Assembly (NCBI RefSeq): GCF_900116285.1
Contig: NZ_FPAJ01000005.1
Coordinates: 1-64,000 of the forward strand
Length of the DNA stretch: 64,000 nt
Direction: 5' to 3'
Source of the DNA: Sulfitobacter marinus
GTDB taxonomy: Bacteria > Pseudomonadota > Alphaproteobacteria > Rhodobacterales > Rhodobacteraceae
Part shown: in pieces, positions 56,928 through 64,000 of the stretch
Layout: each line of letters begins with the position of its first letter
How positions within the stretch are numbered: the stretch's first letter is position 1
Translations under genes and position numbers: made by a program
Notes under the pieces: generated by a model
Seen by the model: only the letters and a program-made list of their open reading frames with translations
Database searches by the model: none
Told to the model about the DNA's origin: nothing

Positions 56928-57640
56928 AACGCCGCCTCCAGTTTTTTCACAGCCGCGTCGATGTCGGCCTGATTGCTCCCCCGGATCACAATATGCGCAC
57001 CGTATTTGCCATCTTTCTGAAACGGGTATGATCCAATCGACAGGGCCGGATGATCCTTGGCAATCTGCCCCAGCGGCCCCGCAATATCGCCTTCGCCACG
57101 GTCGATGCGCAGCGTGGCGCTTAGCAGCGGCGCGCCGCCGGTCAGGGTGGGCAGGACGGTGGCGACCATCGCCTCGAACACAGACGGGACCCCTGCCATC
57201 ACATGCACGTTCTCAAGCGTAAAGCCGGGTGCCGCTGAAACCGGATTATCAATCAACGTCGCATCATCGGGGATACGAGCCATGCGCAACCGCGCCTCGT
57301 TCAGCTCGGTACCGGATCGCGCGTAATGCGCTGCCAGAATCGCACGAGCGTCGTCGCGCACGTCGATATGTTTATCAAAGGCCGCCGCGATGCAATCGGC
57401 GGTGATGTCATCATGGGTCGGCCCGATACCGCCGCTGGTGAACACAGTATCATAGACTTTTGACATCGCCTGGACCGCCGCAATAATCGTGCCGTGTTCG
57501 TCGCCGATCATGCGCACCTCTTTCAGGTCGATCCCCACGCTGGTCAGTTGCCCCGCCAGATGGTGCATGTTGCTGTCGCGCGTGCGCCCCGACAAAATTT
57601 CGTCGCCGATCACAATCATGGCTGCGGTGGGGTTTGGCAT
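56924..57640 (-). CDS. Molybdopterin-binding, CinA N-terminal-like protein
   Basis: A 238-residue MoCF-domain protein: AAMIVIGDEILSGRTRDSNM, HHLAGQLTSVGIDLKEVRMI, DTVFTSGGIGPTHDDITADC, VHVMAGVPSVFEAMVATVLP. This equals the N-terminal COG1058 part of CinA (competence/damage-inducible A); the C-terminal NMN amidohydrolase domain is not present. Likely role in nicotinamide or ADP-ribose nucleotide cleavage rather than molybdenum cofactor synthesis, which is inferred from the family. Confidence 0.85.
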   Translation of the reverse strand: MPNPTAAMIVIGDEILSGRTRDSNMHHLAGQLTSVGIDLKEVRMIGDEHGTIIAAVQAMSKVYDTVFTSGGIGPTHDDITADCIAAAFDKHIDVRDDARAILAAHYARSGTELNEARLRMARIPDDATLIDNPVSAAPGFTLENVHVMAGVPSVFEAMVATVLPTLTGGAPLLSATLRIDRGEGDIAGPLGQIAKDHPALSIGSYPFQKDGKYGAHIVIRGSNQADIDAAVKKLEAAF

Positions 57641-57688
57641 GGGCCTGTCTCCTTGAGGGGGCTGTGATTGACGTATAGGTCACACCCT

Positions 57689-58393
57689 ATGCGCTTTCAA
57701 ACTGAACTTGTCCCCGCCCGTCTGATCCGCCGCTACAAACGGTTTCTAGCCGATTGCACATTGGACGATGGCCGCGAAGTGACCGCCCATTGCGCCAACC
57801 CCGGATCAATGATGGGGCTGGCCGACCCCGGCATGCGGATCTGGCTGGAACCCAATGACGACCCCAAACGCAAGCTGAACTATGGCTGGCGCTTGGTTGA
57901 TCACGAAAACGGGCATTTCACCGGCGTCGATACGGCCCTGCCCAACCGCGCCGTCAAGGCCGCGTTGATGGCAGGGGATGTGTCTGCCTTGGCAATGTAT
58001 GAAACCGTTCGGCCCGAGGTGAAATACGGTGAGAACTCGCGCATCGATTTCCTGCTGACGCAACCCGGTCTGCCCGATGCCTATGTCGAGGTGAAATCAG
58101 CGACCCTGTCGCGGACCCCCGGATTGGTGGAATTCCCCGACAGCGTCACAGCACGGGGGGCAAAACATTTGGCCGAACTGGCGCAGATAGCGCGGGCAGG
58201 ACATCGTGCCGTTTTGCTGTATCTGGTGCAGCGAACCGATTGCACCGCCTTTTCCGTCGCCCATGATATTGACCCCACATATGCCGCCGCATTTGCCGCA
58301 GCACGGGCCGTAGGGCTGGAAACATTGGTCATCGGTACCCATATCAGCCCTCAACAGGTGACTTTGGGCACAGAGTTGGCCCTAAAGGGTTGA
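57689..58393 (+). CDS. sfsA: SfsA-family protein (DNA/RNA nuclease SfsA)
   Basis: A 234-residue protein of the sugar-fermentation-stimulation family. Motifs: MRFQTELVPARLIRRYKRFL, DGREVTAHCANPGSMMGLAD, YVEVKSATLSRTPGLVEFPD and ARGAKHLAELAQIARAGHRA; the PD-(D/E)xK-like EVK site fits a nuclease. The exact role is not settled in the family. ATG 57689 is the family start. Transcribed away from the CinA-like gene. Confidence 0.92.
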   Translation: MRFQTELVPARLIRRYKRFLADCTLDDGREVTAHCANPGSMMGLADPGMRIWLEPNDDPKRKLNYGWRLVDHENGHFTGVDTALPNRAVKAALMAGDVSALAMYETVRPEVKYGENSRIDFLLTQPGLPDAYVEVKSATLSRTPGLVEFPDSVTARGAKHLAELAQIARAGHRAVLLYLVQRTDCTAFSVAHDIDPTYAAAFAAARAVGLETLVIGTHISPQQVTLGTELALKG

Positions 58394-58453
58394 CCTGCAC
58401 GGGCCCTTGGACCATCCCGAACGAAACAATACAGACCTACGGAGATACCGGTG

Positions 58454-59269
58454 ATGAATGAACACCGAGGACGCCAGACAAAAGACGGTATTCGCATTTA
58501 CGACCCATCCGATTTTGCAGGTATGCATGCGGCTGGCAAACTTGCCGCGCAGATTCTGGATGATATCGCCGCGCATGTTTTCGTGGGTCAGACAACCGGA
58601 GCGATTGATGGCCTGATCACCCAGATGGTTGAAGACGCAGGCGCAAAATCTGCGACAATTGGCTACAAGGGCTATCAACACGCCAGCTGTATTTCGATCA
58701 ACCATGTCGTTTGCCACGGCATCCCCGGCGACAAGAAACTGAAAGACGGCGATATCCTGAACATTGATGTCACCGTGATTGTCGACGGTTGGTATGGCGA
58801 CACCTCGCGGATGTATGTCGCGGGCAAATTGCCCCGCAAGGCCGAACGCCTGATCAATGTCACCCATGACGCCCTGATGCGCGGCATTGAAACCGTCAAA
58901 CCCGGCAATACCTTTGGCGATATCGGCCACGCGATCCAAAGCTTTGTCGAAAGCCACCGGATGAGCGTCGTGACCGATTTCTGCGGGCATGGCTTGGGCC
59001 GCGTTTTTCACGCCCCGCCCAATGTTTTACATTATGGTCGCCCCGGCACGGGGTCGGTTCTGGAACCGGGCATGTTCTTTACGATTGAACCGATGGTCAA
59101 TCTGGGGCGCGCGGAAACCAAGGTGCTGTCGGACGACTGGACAGCGGTAACCCGCGACAAATCGCTGTCTGCGCAGTTTGAACATTCCATCGGCGTGACC
59201 GAAACGGGGTGCGAGATTTTCACCCTGTCGCCCGCCGGCAAGTTCCACCCGACCTATTCCAAAGACTAA
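58454..59269 (+). CDS. map: Type I methionine aminopeptidase
   Basis: A 271-residue metalloprotease (EC 3.4.11.18) that removes the initiator Met. Metal ligands: two Asp in NIDVTVIVDGWYGDTSRMYV, His in FCGHGLGRVFHAPPNVLHYG, Glu in EPGMFFTIEPMVNLG and Glu in QFEHSIGVTETGCEI. Cytoplasmic and full length. Two adjacent ATG codons (58451 and 58454) are possible starts, preceded by GGAG. The 3' end overlaps the convergent pssA by four bases. Confidence 0.96.
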   Translation: MNEHRGRQTKDGIRIYDPSDFAGMHAAGKLAAQILDDIAAHVFVGQTTGAIDGLITQMVEDAGAKSATIGYKGYQHASCISINHVVCHGIPGDKKLKDGDILNIDVTVIVDGWYGDTSRMYVAGKLPRKAERLINVTHDALMRGIETVKPGNTFGDIGHAIQSFVESHRMSVVTDFCGHGLGRVFHAPPNVLHYGRPGTGSVLEPGMFFTIEPMVNLGRAETKVLSDDWTAVTRDKSLSAQFEHSIGVTETGCEIFTLSPAGKFHPTYSKD

Positions 59270-60027
59270 GCTTTGCGCTTGGCCATCTTGAGCTCGATCA
59301 CAGCCCAAAGCACGCTGCCTGCATAGGCAAAGCAGCAGATCACAAGTGTGGCCCAAGGGAAACTGACCAGACAGGCAATAAAGCTTGTGAAAGCGATCAG
59401 GAAATAGGTCACGTTGCTGCGCGAAAAGCTGACGGATTTAAACGACCATGTCGGGATGCGGCTGATCATAACCCACCCGACAAACACGATGTAAAGACAG
59501 GCCAGCAAGTCTGGCATCGCCGCGCCGGGGCCAAACGCACAAGGCAGATAGATCGGCAGCATCACCAGCATTGCGCCCGCTGGCGATGGAACGCCGGTAA
59601 AATACCCGCCATCATCCAATGGTGTTTTGGTGCGCGAATCCACGTTGAAACGCGCCAACCGCATTACGCAGCATACGGCGAATACCAGCACTGCCAACCA
59701 GCCCGCGCGATAGAAATCTTGCAAGCCCCAGAAATACACCACCAAGGGCGGTGCCACCCCAAAGTTGACGAAATCCGCGAGGCTGTCCAGTTCAGCACCG
59801 ATTTTGCTATCGCTGCCCAGATAGCGCGCGGCGCGTCCGTCCATGCCGTCCAGGATACTGGCCAGCGTGATCAGAAACACCGCCAGCGCAAATTTATCCT
59901 CGGCCGCAAAACGGATCGCCGAGATACCCGCACAAATCGCGGCAATCGTCAGCATGTTCGGCAGCAGCTGAAACAGCGAAAACTCGACCTTTGCTTTATC
60001 GTTGGGGGCGAGATTTTTATCCGGCAT
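59266..60027 (-). CDS. pssA: CDP-diacylglycerol-serine O-phosphatidyltransferase
   Basis: A 253-residue membrane enzyme (EC 2.7.8.8) making phosphatidylserine from CDP-diacylglycerol. The CDP-alcohol phosphotransferase motif D-G-x2-A-R-x8-G-x3-D-x3-D is in LDGMDGRAARYLGSDSKIGA and ELDSLADFVNFG. Several hydrophobic helices follow. It is directly after psd on the same strand (one base between the stop and start codons), so both steps of phosphatidylethanolamine synthesis are together. Confidence 0.95.
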   Translation of the reverse strand: MPDKNLAPNDKAKVEFSLFQLLPNMLTIAAICAGISAIRFAAEDKFALAVFLITLASILDGMDGRAARYLGSDSKIGAELDSLADFVNFGVAPPLVVYFWGLQDFYRAGWLAVLVFAVCCVMRLARFNVDSRTKTPLDDGGYFTGVPSPAGAMLVMLPIYLPCAFGPGAAMPDLLACLYIVFVGWVMISRIPTWSFKSVSFSRSNVTYFLIAFTSFIACLVSFPWATLVICCFAYAGSVLWAVIELKMAKRKA

Positions 60028-60693
60028 TTATGACAGCTCTGCCAATATGGTTTCACCAGCCACCATCGTCTGGCCAATGCTTACCTTGGGATTGACCCCT
60101 TCGGGCAAATACACATCCACCCGCGATCCGAAACGGATCAAACCAAAACGCTGGCCTGCCTGCGTATGCGCCCCGGGCTTGGTAAAGCAAACAATGCGCC
60201 GCGCCACGAGGCCCGCAATCTGCACCACGGCAACGTCACGCCCATCGTCCATTTTAATACGCAGGCTGTTGCGCTCGTTGTCCTTGCTCGCCTTGTCCAG
60301 CGACGCGTTAAAGAACTTGCCAGCACGGTAGGCAATGTTGGTGATCTCGCCCGCGACCGGTGCGCGGTTCACGTGGCAATTAAACACGTTCATGAAGACG
60401 CTCACACGGGTCAGCGGCGTATCGGCCATCCCCAACTCGGCCGGGGGAACGGCGGGTTCAATAAGCGAAATAATACCGTCTGCGGGGCTGATCACCAGAT
60501 TGTCGCCCTTTGGCGTCACGCGCTCAGGATCACGGAAGAAGTAATAGCACCAAACTGTTGCCCCGACGCCGATCCACCCCAGAAACTCGGCCAGCAAAAA
60601 CAGAACCAAAGTAATTGCGGCAAAGATCGCCACAAACTTGCGCCCTTCTGGGTGCATTGGTTTGATAAAGGTACTGGTCATGCTCAGGCTCAT
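60028..60693 (-). CDS. psd: Phosphatidylserine decarboxylase (proenzyme)
   Basis: A 221-residue short-form Psd (EC 4.1.1.65) that forms phosphatidylethanolamine from phosphatidylserine. The precursor cuts itself before the Ser of [13 protein letters not shown], giving a pyruvoyl group. Other family parts: [58 protein letters not shown]. Two hydrophobic segments near the N-terminus anchor it to the membrane. First gene of the psd-pssA operon. Confidence 0.95.
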   Translation of the reverse strand: MSLSMTSTFIKPMHPEGRKFVAIFAAITLVLFLLAEFLGWIGVGATVWCYYFFRDPERVTPKGDNLVISPADGIISLIEPAVPPAELGMADTPLTRVSVFMNVFNCHVNRAPVAGEITNIAYRAGKFFNASLDKASKDNERNSLRIKMDDGRDVAVVQIAGLVARRIVCFTKPGAHTQAGQRFGLIRFGSRVDVYLPEGVNPKVSIGQTMVAGETILAELS

Positions 60694-60772
60694 GGGGGCG
60701 TCTTTCCATTGGAATAATTGACTAGCTCATAAGCGTAAGCGGGGTGAATGCAAAGCCTGAACAGATTTTCGA

Positions 60773-61324
60773 TCAGCTCACGTTTAAAAGAGTAATCCAG
60801 GTGTCGCCATATTTTCTTTTGTCGATGCGGGTAAATCCGTCGGGCGGGTCTATCGCCGTGCTTTCTTCCCACACGATCATCGCGCCCTTGGCCAACCACC
60901 CACCGGCCAGCGCCTTGGCAAGGGCCGCCTGCCCCATCGCTTTGCCATAAGGCGGGTCAAGAAACACCAGATCAAAGGGGGCCGCGATCCAACCGCCAAG
61001 CGTCGTGGCATCAGACCGCATTAGCGTTGTTTCACCTTCGGCGCGCAGTTTCTTGATATTCTCGGTAATCAGTTTTTGCGCGACACGCCCGTTTTCAACA
61101 AACACCACATCCCGCGCGCCACGCGACAGCGCCTCGAGGCCCAGTGCGCCGGTGCCTGCAAACAGGTCCAGTACATGCGCGCCGTTGATCACATTATGCG
61201 AGATCAGCATCGAAAACAAGCTTTCTCGCACGCGGTCTGACGTGGGTCGCAAATGCGCCTCTGCATCGCCTTTGCCGACCTCGGCCAGTTGCGTGCCACG
61301 CGATTTTCCGGCGATGATCCTCAT
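60773..61324 (-). CDS. rsmD: 16S rRNA (guanine(966)-N2)-methyltransferase
   Basis: A 183-residue SAM-dependent methyltransferase. Signature: MRIIAGKSRGTQLAEVGKGD, RPTSDRVRESLFSML, LDLFAGTGALGLEALSRGAR (SAM site) and LVFLDPPYGKAMG with the DPPY active site for N2-guanine. Modifies 16S rRNA G966 during ribosome assembly. Its start overlaps the stop of the flavoprotein gene by four bases, so they are co-transcribed. Confidence 0.95.
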   Translation of the reverse strand: MRIIAGKSRGTQLAEVGKGDAEAHLRPTSDRVRESLFSMLISHNVINGAHVLDLFAGTGALGLEALSRGARDVVFVENGRVAQKLITENIKKLRAEGETTLMRSDATTLGGWIAAPFDLVFLDPPYGKAMGQAALAKALAGGWLAKGAMIVWEESTAIDPPDGFTRIDKRKYGDTWITLLNVS

Positions 61325-62529
61325 GCTTTCAGCAATGCTTTCAGGTCAGTTTCAGGATTTTCGATCAGCTCGGGCGCGGGGGATTTACCCGCCTCGATCA
61401 GCCGTCGCCCGATCATAAAGCCGCGCGGGTCATTCATGGCATCCACGGCCAGCAATTCGGCCCCTTTGTAATACCAAAAAGCAACTGAATCCTCATCCGT
61501 CCGTCGGGTAATCACACGGTCATACCCCGTGTTCAGGCCTGCAATCTGCAATTTCACATCGTATTGATCTGACCAGAACCAAGGCTTTGCGACGTATTCC
61601 TTATCCGCGCCCATGATATTTTCGGCGACGCATTCCGCCTGATCAATGGCGTTTGGTACCGATTCCAACCGGATGCGCGTGCCATGATAGGGAAAAGATG
61701 TGCAATCACCCGCAGCCCAGACATTCGACGCGGATGTATGCCCATGGCTGTCGGTTTTGATCCCGTTATCAATCTCGATCCCTGCCGCCTCGGCCAGCTC
61801 TGTCGCTGGGCCAATACCGACCCCGACGATCACAAAGTCAACCGGCAGCTCGGATCCGTCGGACAGATGTGCCGCTGTAACATGAGTGTCGCCGATCAAC
61901 CGCTCAAGGCCCACACCCTCGCGGATGTCGACGCCGTGGGACCGGTGCAGATCGCGGAAAAAATCCGAGGTTTGCGGGGCTGCGACGCGCTGCAAGATAC
62001 GGCCGCCCATTTCAACCAAGGTCACGTGCAACCCAAGTTTGGATGCTACCGATGCCGCCTCAAGGCCGATATATCCGCCACCCACAATCAAGACGCGCGC
62101 GCCTTTCGTAAAACGCGAACCCATCGTATCGACATCGACGAGATCGCGTACCACATGCACGCCCTCCAGCGCGCCGCCAACGCTGGCAGGCAAACGGCGC
62201 GGCACCGATCCTGTGGTCAGCACCAAGCTGTCATAGGCCATATCATCGCCGTTCACGCGGATCGTTTGGGCAGCGGTATCAATGCTGTCGACATGGGTGC
62301 CCAGCATCAGATCGATATCATAATCGCTATAGAAGCTTTCGGGACGCAGAAACAGGCGCTCAAGCGTCATGTCGCCCAGCAGATACGCCTTGGACAGGGG
62401 TGGACGTTGATAAGGCGGCACGGTCTCGGCCCCAATCAGCGTTACCTTCCCCTCAAAGCCGGAATTTCGCAGCTTGACCACACATGACGACCCCGCCTGA
62501 CCTGCCCCGATAACAACGACATGTCCCAT
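61321..62529 (-). CDS. FAD-dependent NAD(P)H oxidoreductase, ferredoxin-reductase-like
   Basis: A 402-residue flavoprotein of the rhodocoxin/putidaredoxin reductase group. FAD motif VVIGAGQAGSSCVVKLRNSG, NAD motif VLIVGGGYIGLEAASVASKL and the FAD-binding ASNVWAAGDCTSFPYHGTRI; the C-terminal reductase domain includes PWFWSDQYDVKLQIAGLNTG. It would pass electrons from NADH to a [2Fe-2S] ferredoxin, but no ferredoxin or P450 gene is in the window. First gene of a two-gene operon with rsmD. Confidence 0.9.
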   Translation of the reverse strand: MGHVVVIGAGQAGSSCVVKLRNSGFEGKVTLIGAETVPPYQRPPLSKAYLLGDMTLERLFLRPESFYSDYDIDLMLGTHVDSIDTAAQTIRVNGDDMAYDSLVLTTGSVPRRLPASVGGALEGVHVVRDLVDVDTMGSRFTKGARVLIVGGGYIGLEAASVASKLGLHVTLVEMGGRILQRVAAPQTSDFFRDLHRSHGVDIREGVGLERLIGDTHVTAAHLSDGSELPVDFVIVGVGIGPATELAEAAGIEIDNGIKTDSHGHTSASNVWAAGDCTSFPYHGTRIRLESVPNAIDQAECVAENIMGADKEYVAKPWFWSDQYDVKLQIAGLNTGYDRVITRRTDEDSVAFWYYKGAELLAVDAMNDPRGFMIGRRLIEAGKSPAPELIENPETDLKALLKA

Positions 62530-62622
62530 GCTGCACCCCTACTTAAAAAATCGGTTTCCCGCCTGCGCCCAAAACCTATATCTAAGCACAAGACAAACGC
62601 AATGACATGGAAGGTCAGACAT

Positions 62623-63111
62623 ATGACGATTTCTCAAGGTGATACGCTCCCCGACGCTACGTTGATGCAAATGGGTGCCGACGGCCCCGCGCCCGTGCAA
62701 ATGGCCGACAAGGTAAAAGGCCGCAAAGTTGTGGTTTTCGCGGTGCCGGGCGCGTTTACACCGACTTGCCATTCTGCGCATGTGCCCAGCTTTATCCGCA
62801 CCAAAGACCAGTTCGACGCCAAAGGCGTGGACGAGATCATCTGCATTTCCGTCAATGACCCCTTCGTGATGCAGGCATGGGGCGATGCGACAGGTGCCTC
62901 GGCTGCCGGCATCACCATGCTGGCCGATGGCAACAGCGCCTTTACCAAGGCGATTGGCATGGACTTCACCGCTGAACCTGTTGGCCTGATGGCGCGGTCC
63001 AAGCGCTATGCGATGCTGGTTGAGGACGGCAAAGTCACCCTGTTCCAAGCCGAAGAAAGCCCCGGCGTTTGCGAAACCTCCGGTGGCGAGGCACTGCTGG
63101 ACAATATGTGA
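62623..63111 (+). CDS. Peroxiredoxin (Prx5 type)
   Basis: A 162-residue atypical 2-Cys/Prx5 peroxiredoxin reducing hydroperoxides. Peroxidatic Cys49 is in PGAFTPTCHSAHVPSFIR, with the usual Pro-Gly-x-Phe-Thr-Pro-x-Cys. A further Cys lies in PGVCETSGG near the C-terminus. Reductant probably glutathione/glutaredoxin or thioredoxin. An earlier in-frame ATG (62521) adds 34 non-family residues. Followed by a strong terminator. Confidence 0.93.
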   Translation: MTISQGDTLPDATLMQMGADGPAPVQMADKVKGRKVVVFAVPGAFTPTCHSAHVPSFIRTKDQFDAKGVDEIICISVNDPFVMQAWGDATGASAAGITMLADGNSAFTKAIGMDFTAEPVGLMARSKRYAMLVEDGKVTLFQAEESPGVCETSGGEALLDNM

Positions 63112-63140
63112 TCCGGCTCACGCCTAAGGTTTAAAACACA

Positions 63141-63170
63141 AAACGCCGCCCCGATATGGGCGGCGTTTTT
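63141..63170. terminator. Bidirectional terminator
   Basis: AAACGCCGCCC - CGATAT - GGGCGGCGTTT then TTGATTTTT: an 11-base perfect stem, T-runs on both strands. It lies between convergent peroxiredoxin and pterin dehydratase genes. Confidence 0.88.
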
Positions 63171-63194
63171 GATTTTTGCGGGTCGATGCCCCTG

Positions 63195-63497
63195 TCAGGC
63201 CGTGCCGAACAAGCCATCCATCTTGCGCGCCAGCTTGGCGTCCAGCGCGCTTAGCCCGTCACAATCATGGGTCGTTAGCGTCACGATCACCTTGCTATAC
63301 ACATTTTCCCACTCCGGATGATGGTTCCATTTTTCCGCCCAGATGGCCGCGCGGGTCATCCAGCCAAACGCGTCCGAGAAATCGTTAAACTTGAACGTCT
63401 TCACGATCGCGTCACGCCCATCGACCATCGCCCAGCCTGTTGCAAACAAGGGGGCGAGCACGGTTTTCCGGGTCTCTTCGCTTAATTTTTCGCTCAT
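63195..63497 (-). CDS. phhB: 4a-hydroxytetrahydrobiopterin dehydratase
   Basis: A 100-residue pterin carbinolamine dehydratase (EC 4.2.1.96). Family signature: [38 protein letters not shown] and [20 protein letters not shown]. It recycles the pterin cofactor of aromatic amino acid hydroxylases; the matching phhA is not in this window. Its start overlaps the next gene's stop by four bases. Confidence 0.93.
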   Translation of the reverse strand: MSEKLSEETRKTVLAPLFATGWAMVDGRDAIVKTFKFNDFSDAFGWMTRAAIWAEKWNHHPEWENVYSKVIVTLTTHDCDGLSALDAKLARKMDGLFGTA

Positions 63498-64000
63498 TGT
63501 TGTTCCTCAATATTTACCCGCTTAAACGGGCCATAATCTGTCAGTATGTCGATTTCGTGATCTACGGCGGCACGTTCTTGCTGCAGATAATCCCCCACCG
63601 CGCGGGCAAATCCCTGATCTCGCATCCAGTGCAGCGACCATGTTGCGGTGGGCAGATAGCCGCGCGCCAATTTGTGTTCGCCTTGGGCTCCTGCCTCTAC
63701 GCTTGCCAGTTTCATGTCGATCGCAATGTCGATTGCGCGATAATAGCACAATTCGAAATGTAGGAACGGATGGTGCTCGTTGCACCCCCAGTACCGTCCA
63801 TATAACACGTCAGCCCCGACAAAGTTCAGCGCACCGGCAATCCATCGCCCATTCCGCCTTGCCAACACTAATACTATGTCATCGCGCAGGGTTTCCTGAG
63901 CAATATCAAAGAACTGGCGCGTCAGATAAGGCGTGCCCCATTTGCGCGCGCCGGTGTCTTGGTAAAACTCCCAGAACGCATCCCAATGTTCAGGCTCGAT
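63494..64000 (-). CDS. GNAT-fold protein of the DUF482/FemAB-like family (5' end cut)
   Basis: The window ends inside this gene; 169 codons, counting the stop, are seen. The readable part runs [78 protein letters not shown] and [17 protein letters not shown], the C-terminal half of the DUF482 'peptidoglycan biosynthesis/recognition' proteins with a GNAT fold. Function is uncertain. It is co-transcribed with phhB by a four-base overlap. Confidence 0.8.
   Translation of the reverse strand: MEPEHWDAFWEFYQDTGARKWGTPYLTRQFFDIAQETLRDDIVLVLARRNGRWIAGALNFVGADVLYGRYWGCNEHHPFLHFELCYYRAIDIAIDMKLASVEAGAQGEHKLARGYLPTATWSLHWMRDQGFARAVGDYLQQERAAVDHEIDILTDYGPFKRVNIEEQQ

Noticed and set aside
55644-56972. 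442-codon plus-strand frame opposite the AhpD-like and GNAT genes
   Set aside because: Crosses two well-supported genes on the other strand and has no domain.

Overview
The window is a stretch of chromosome from an alphaproteobacterium, most likely a marine Rhodobacterales (Roseobacter-group) bacterium. I infer this from the gene families: a tpa-tauR-xsc taurine pathway joined to SoeABC-type sulfite oxidation genes, pobA with an AraC-type pobR, a ureDABCEFG operon with a small extra gene between ureA and ureB, and GC-rich, tightly packed genes with many 4-base (ATGA) overlaps. There is no rRNA gene, so genus is not decidable.

Layout. (1) 1-4500 is an accessory region, AT-richer than the rest and sparsely coded: a tyrosine recombinase with two altered catalytic residues, an XRE regulator/membrane protein pair behind tandem palindromes, a trace of an IS3-like transposase, a second XRE regulator, an unidentified beta-rich protein and an unidentified secreted protein, with long gaps. 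(2) 4487-11441 (minus) has a secreted ricin-type lectin, a DUF1499 membrane protein and a complete RND efflux operon (adaptor, pump, outer membrane lipoprotein), with a divergent TetR gene. (3) 12194-15999 holds a TetR/Bcr-CflA MFS divergent pair with tandem operators and a TetR/MDR-oxidoreductase operon. (4) 16081-18199: divergent pobA/pobR for 4-hydroxybenzoate hydroxylation. (5) 18227-23442: the urease operon. (6) 23581-26557: CHAP-domain lipoprotein and a DEAD-box helicase.

(7) 26832-37716 is the metabolic centrepiece. Tpa turns taurine plus pyruvate into sulfoacetaldehyde and alanine, Xsc converts sulfoacetaldehyde plus phosphate into acetyl phosphate and sulfite, AckA recovers ATP and acetate, and SoeABC oxidises the sulfite at the cytoplasmic face of the membrane. 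TauR-like direct repeats lie before tpa, and a further copy lies just before tauR.

(8) 37775-64000 is mostly housekeeping: dapA, lytic transglycosylase, EamA transporter, a split mnmD/mnmC2 pair, FMN reductase, two OmpA-family proteins, an AraC-Ogt fusion, a Hint-domain protein, nth, adenosine kinase, purU, rppH, a dienoyl-CoA-reductase-like flavoenzyme, zntB, a LysR regulator, a CinA-like protein, sfsA, map, pssA-psd, rsmD, a ferredoxin-reductase-like flavoprotein, a Prx5 peroxiredoxin, pterin dehydratase and a gene cut by the window end. No tRNA, rRNA or CRISPR array was recognised. The most unusual features are in the first 4.5 kb, plus several regulatory palindromes and the small urease-operon gene.
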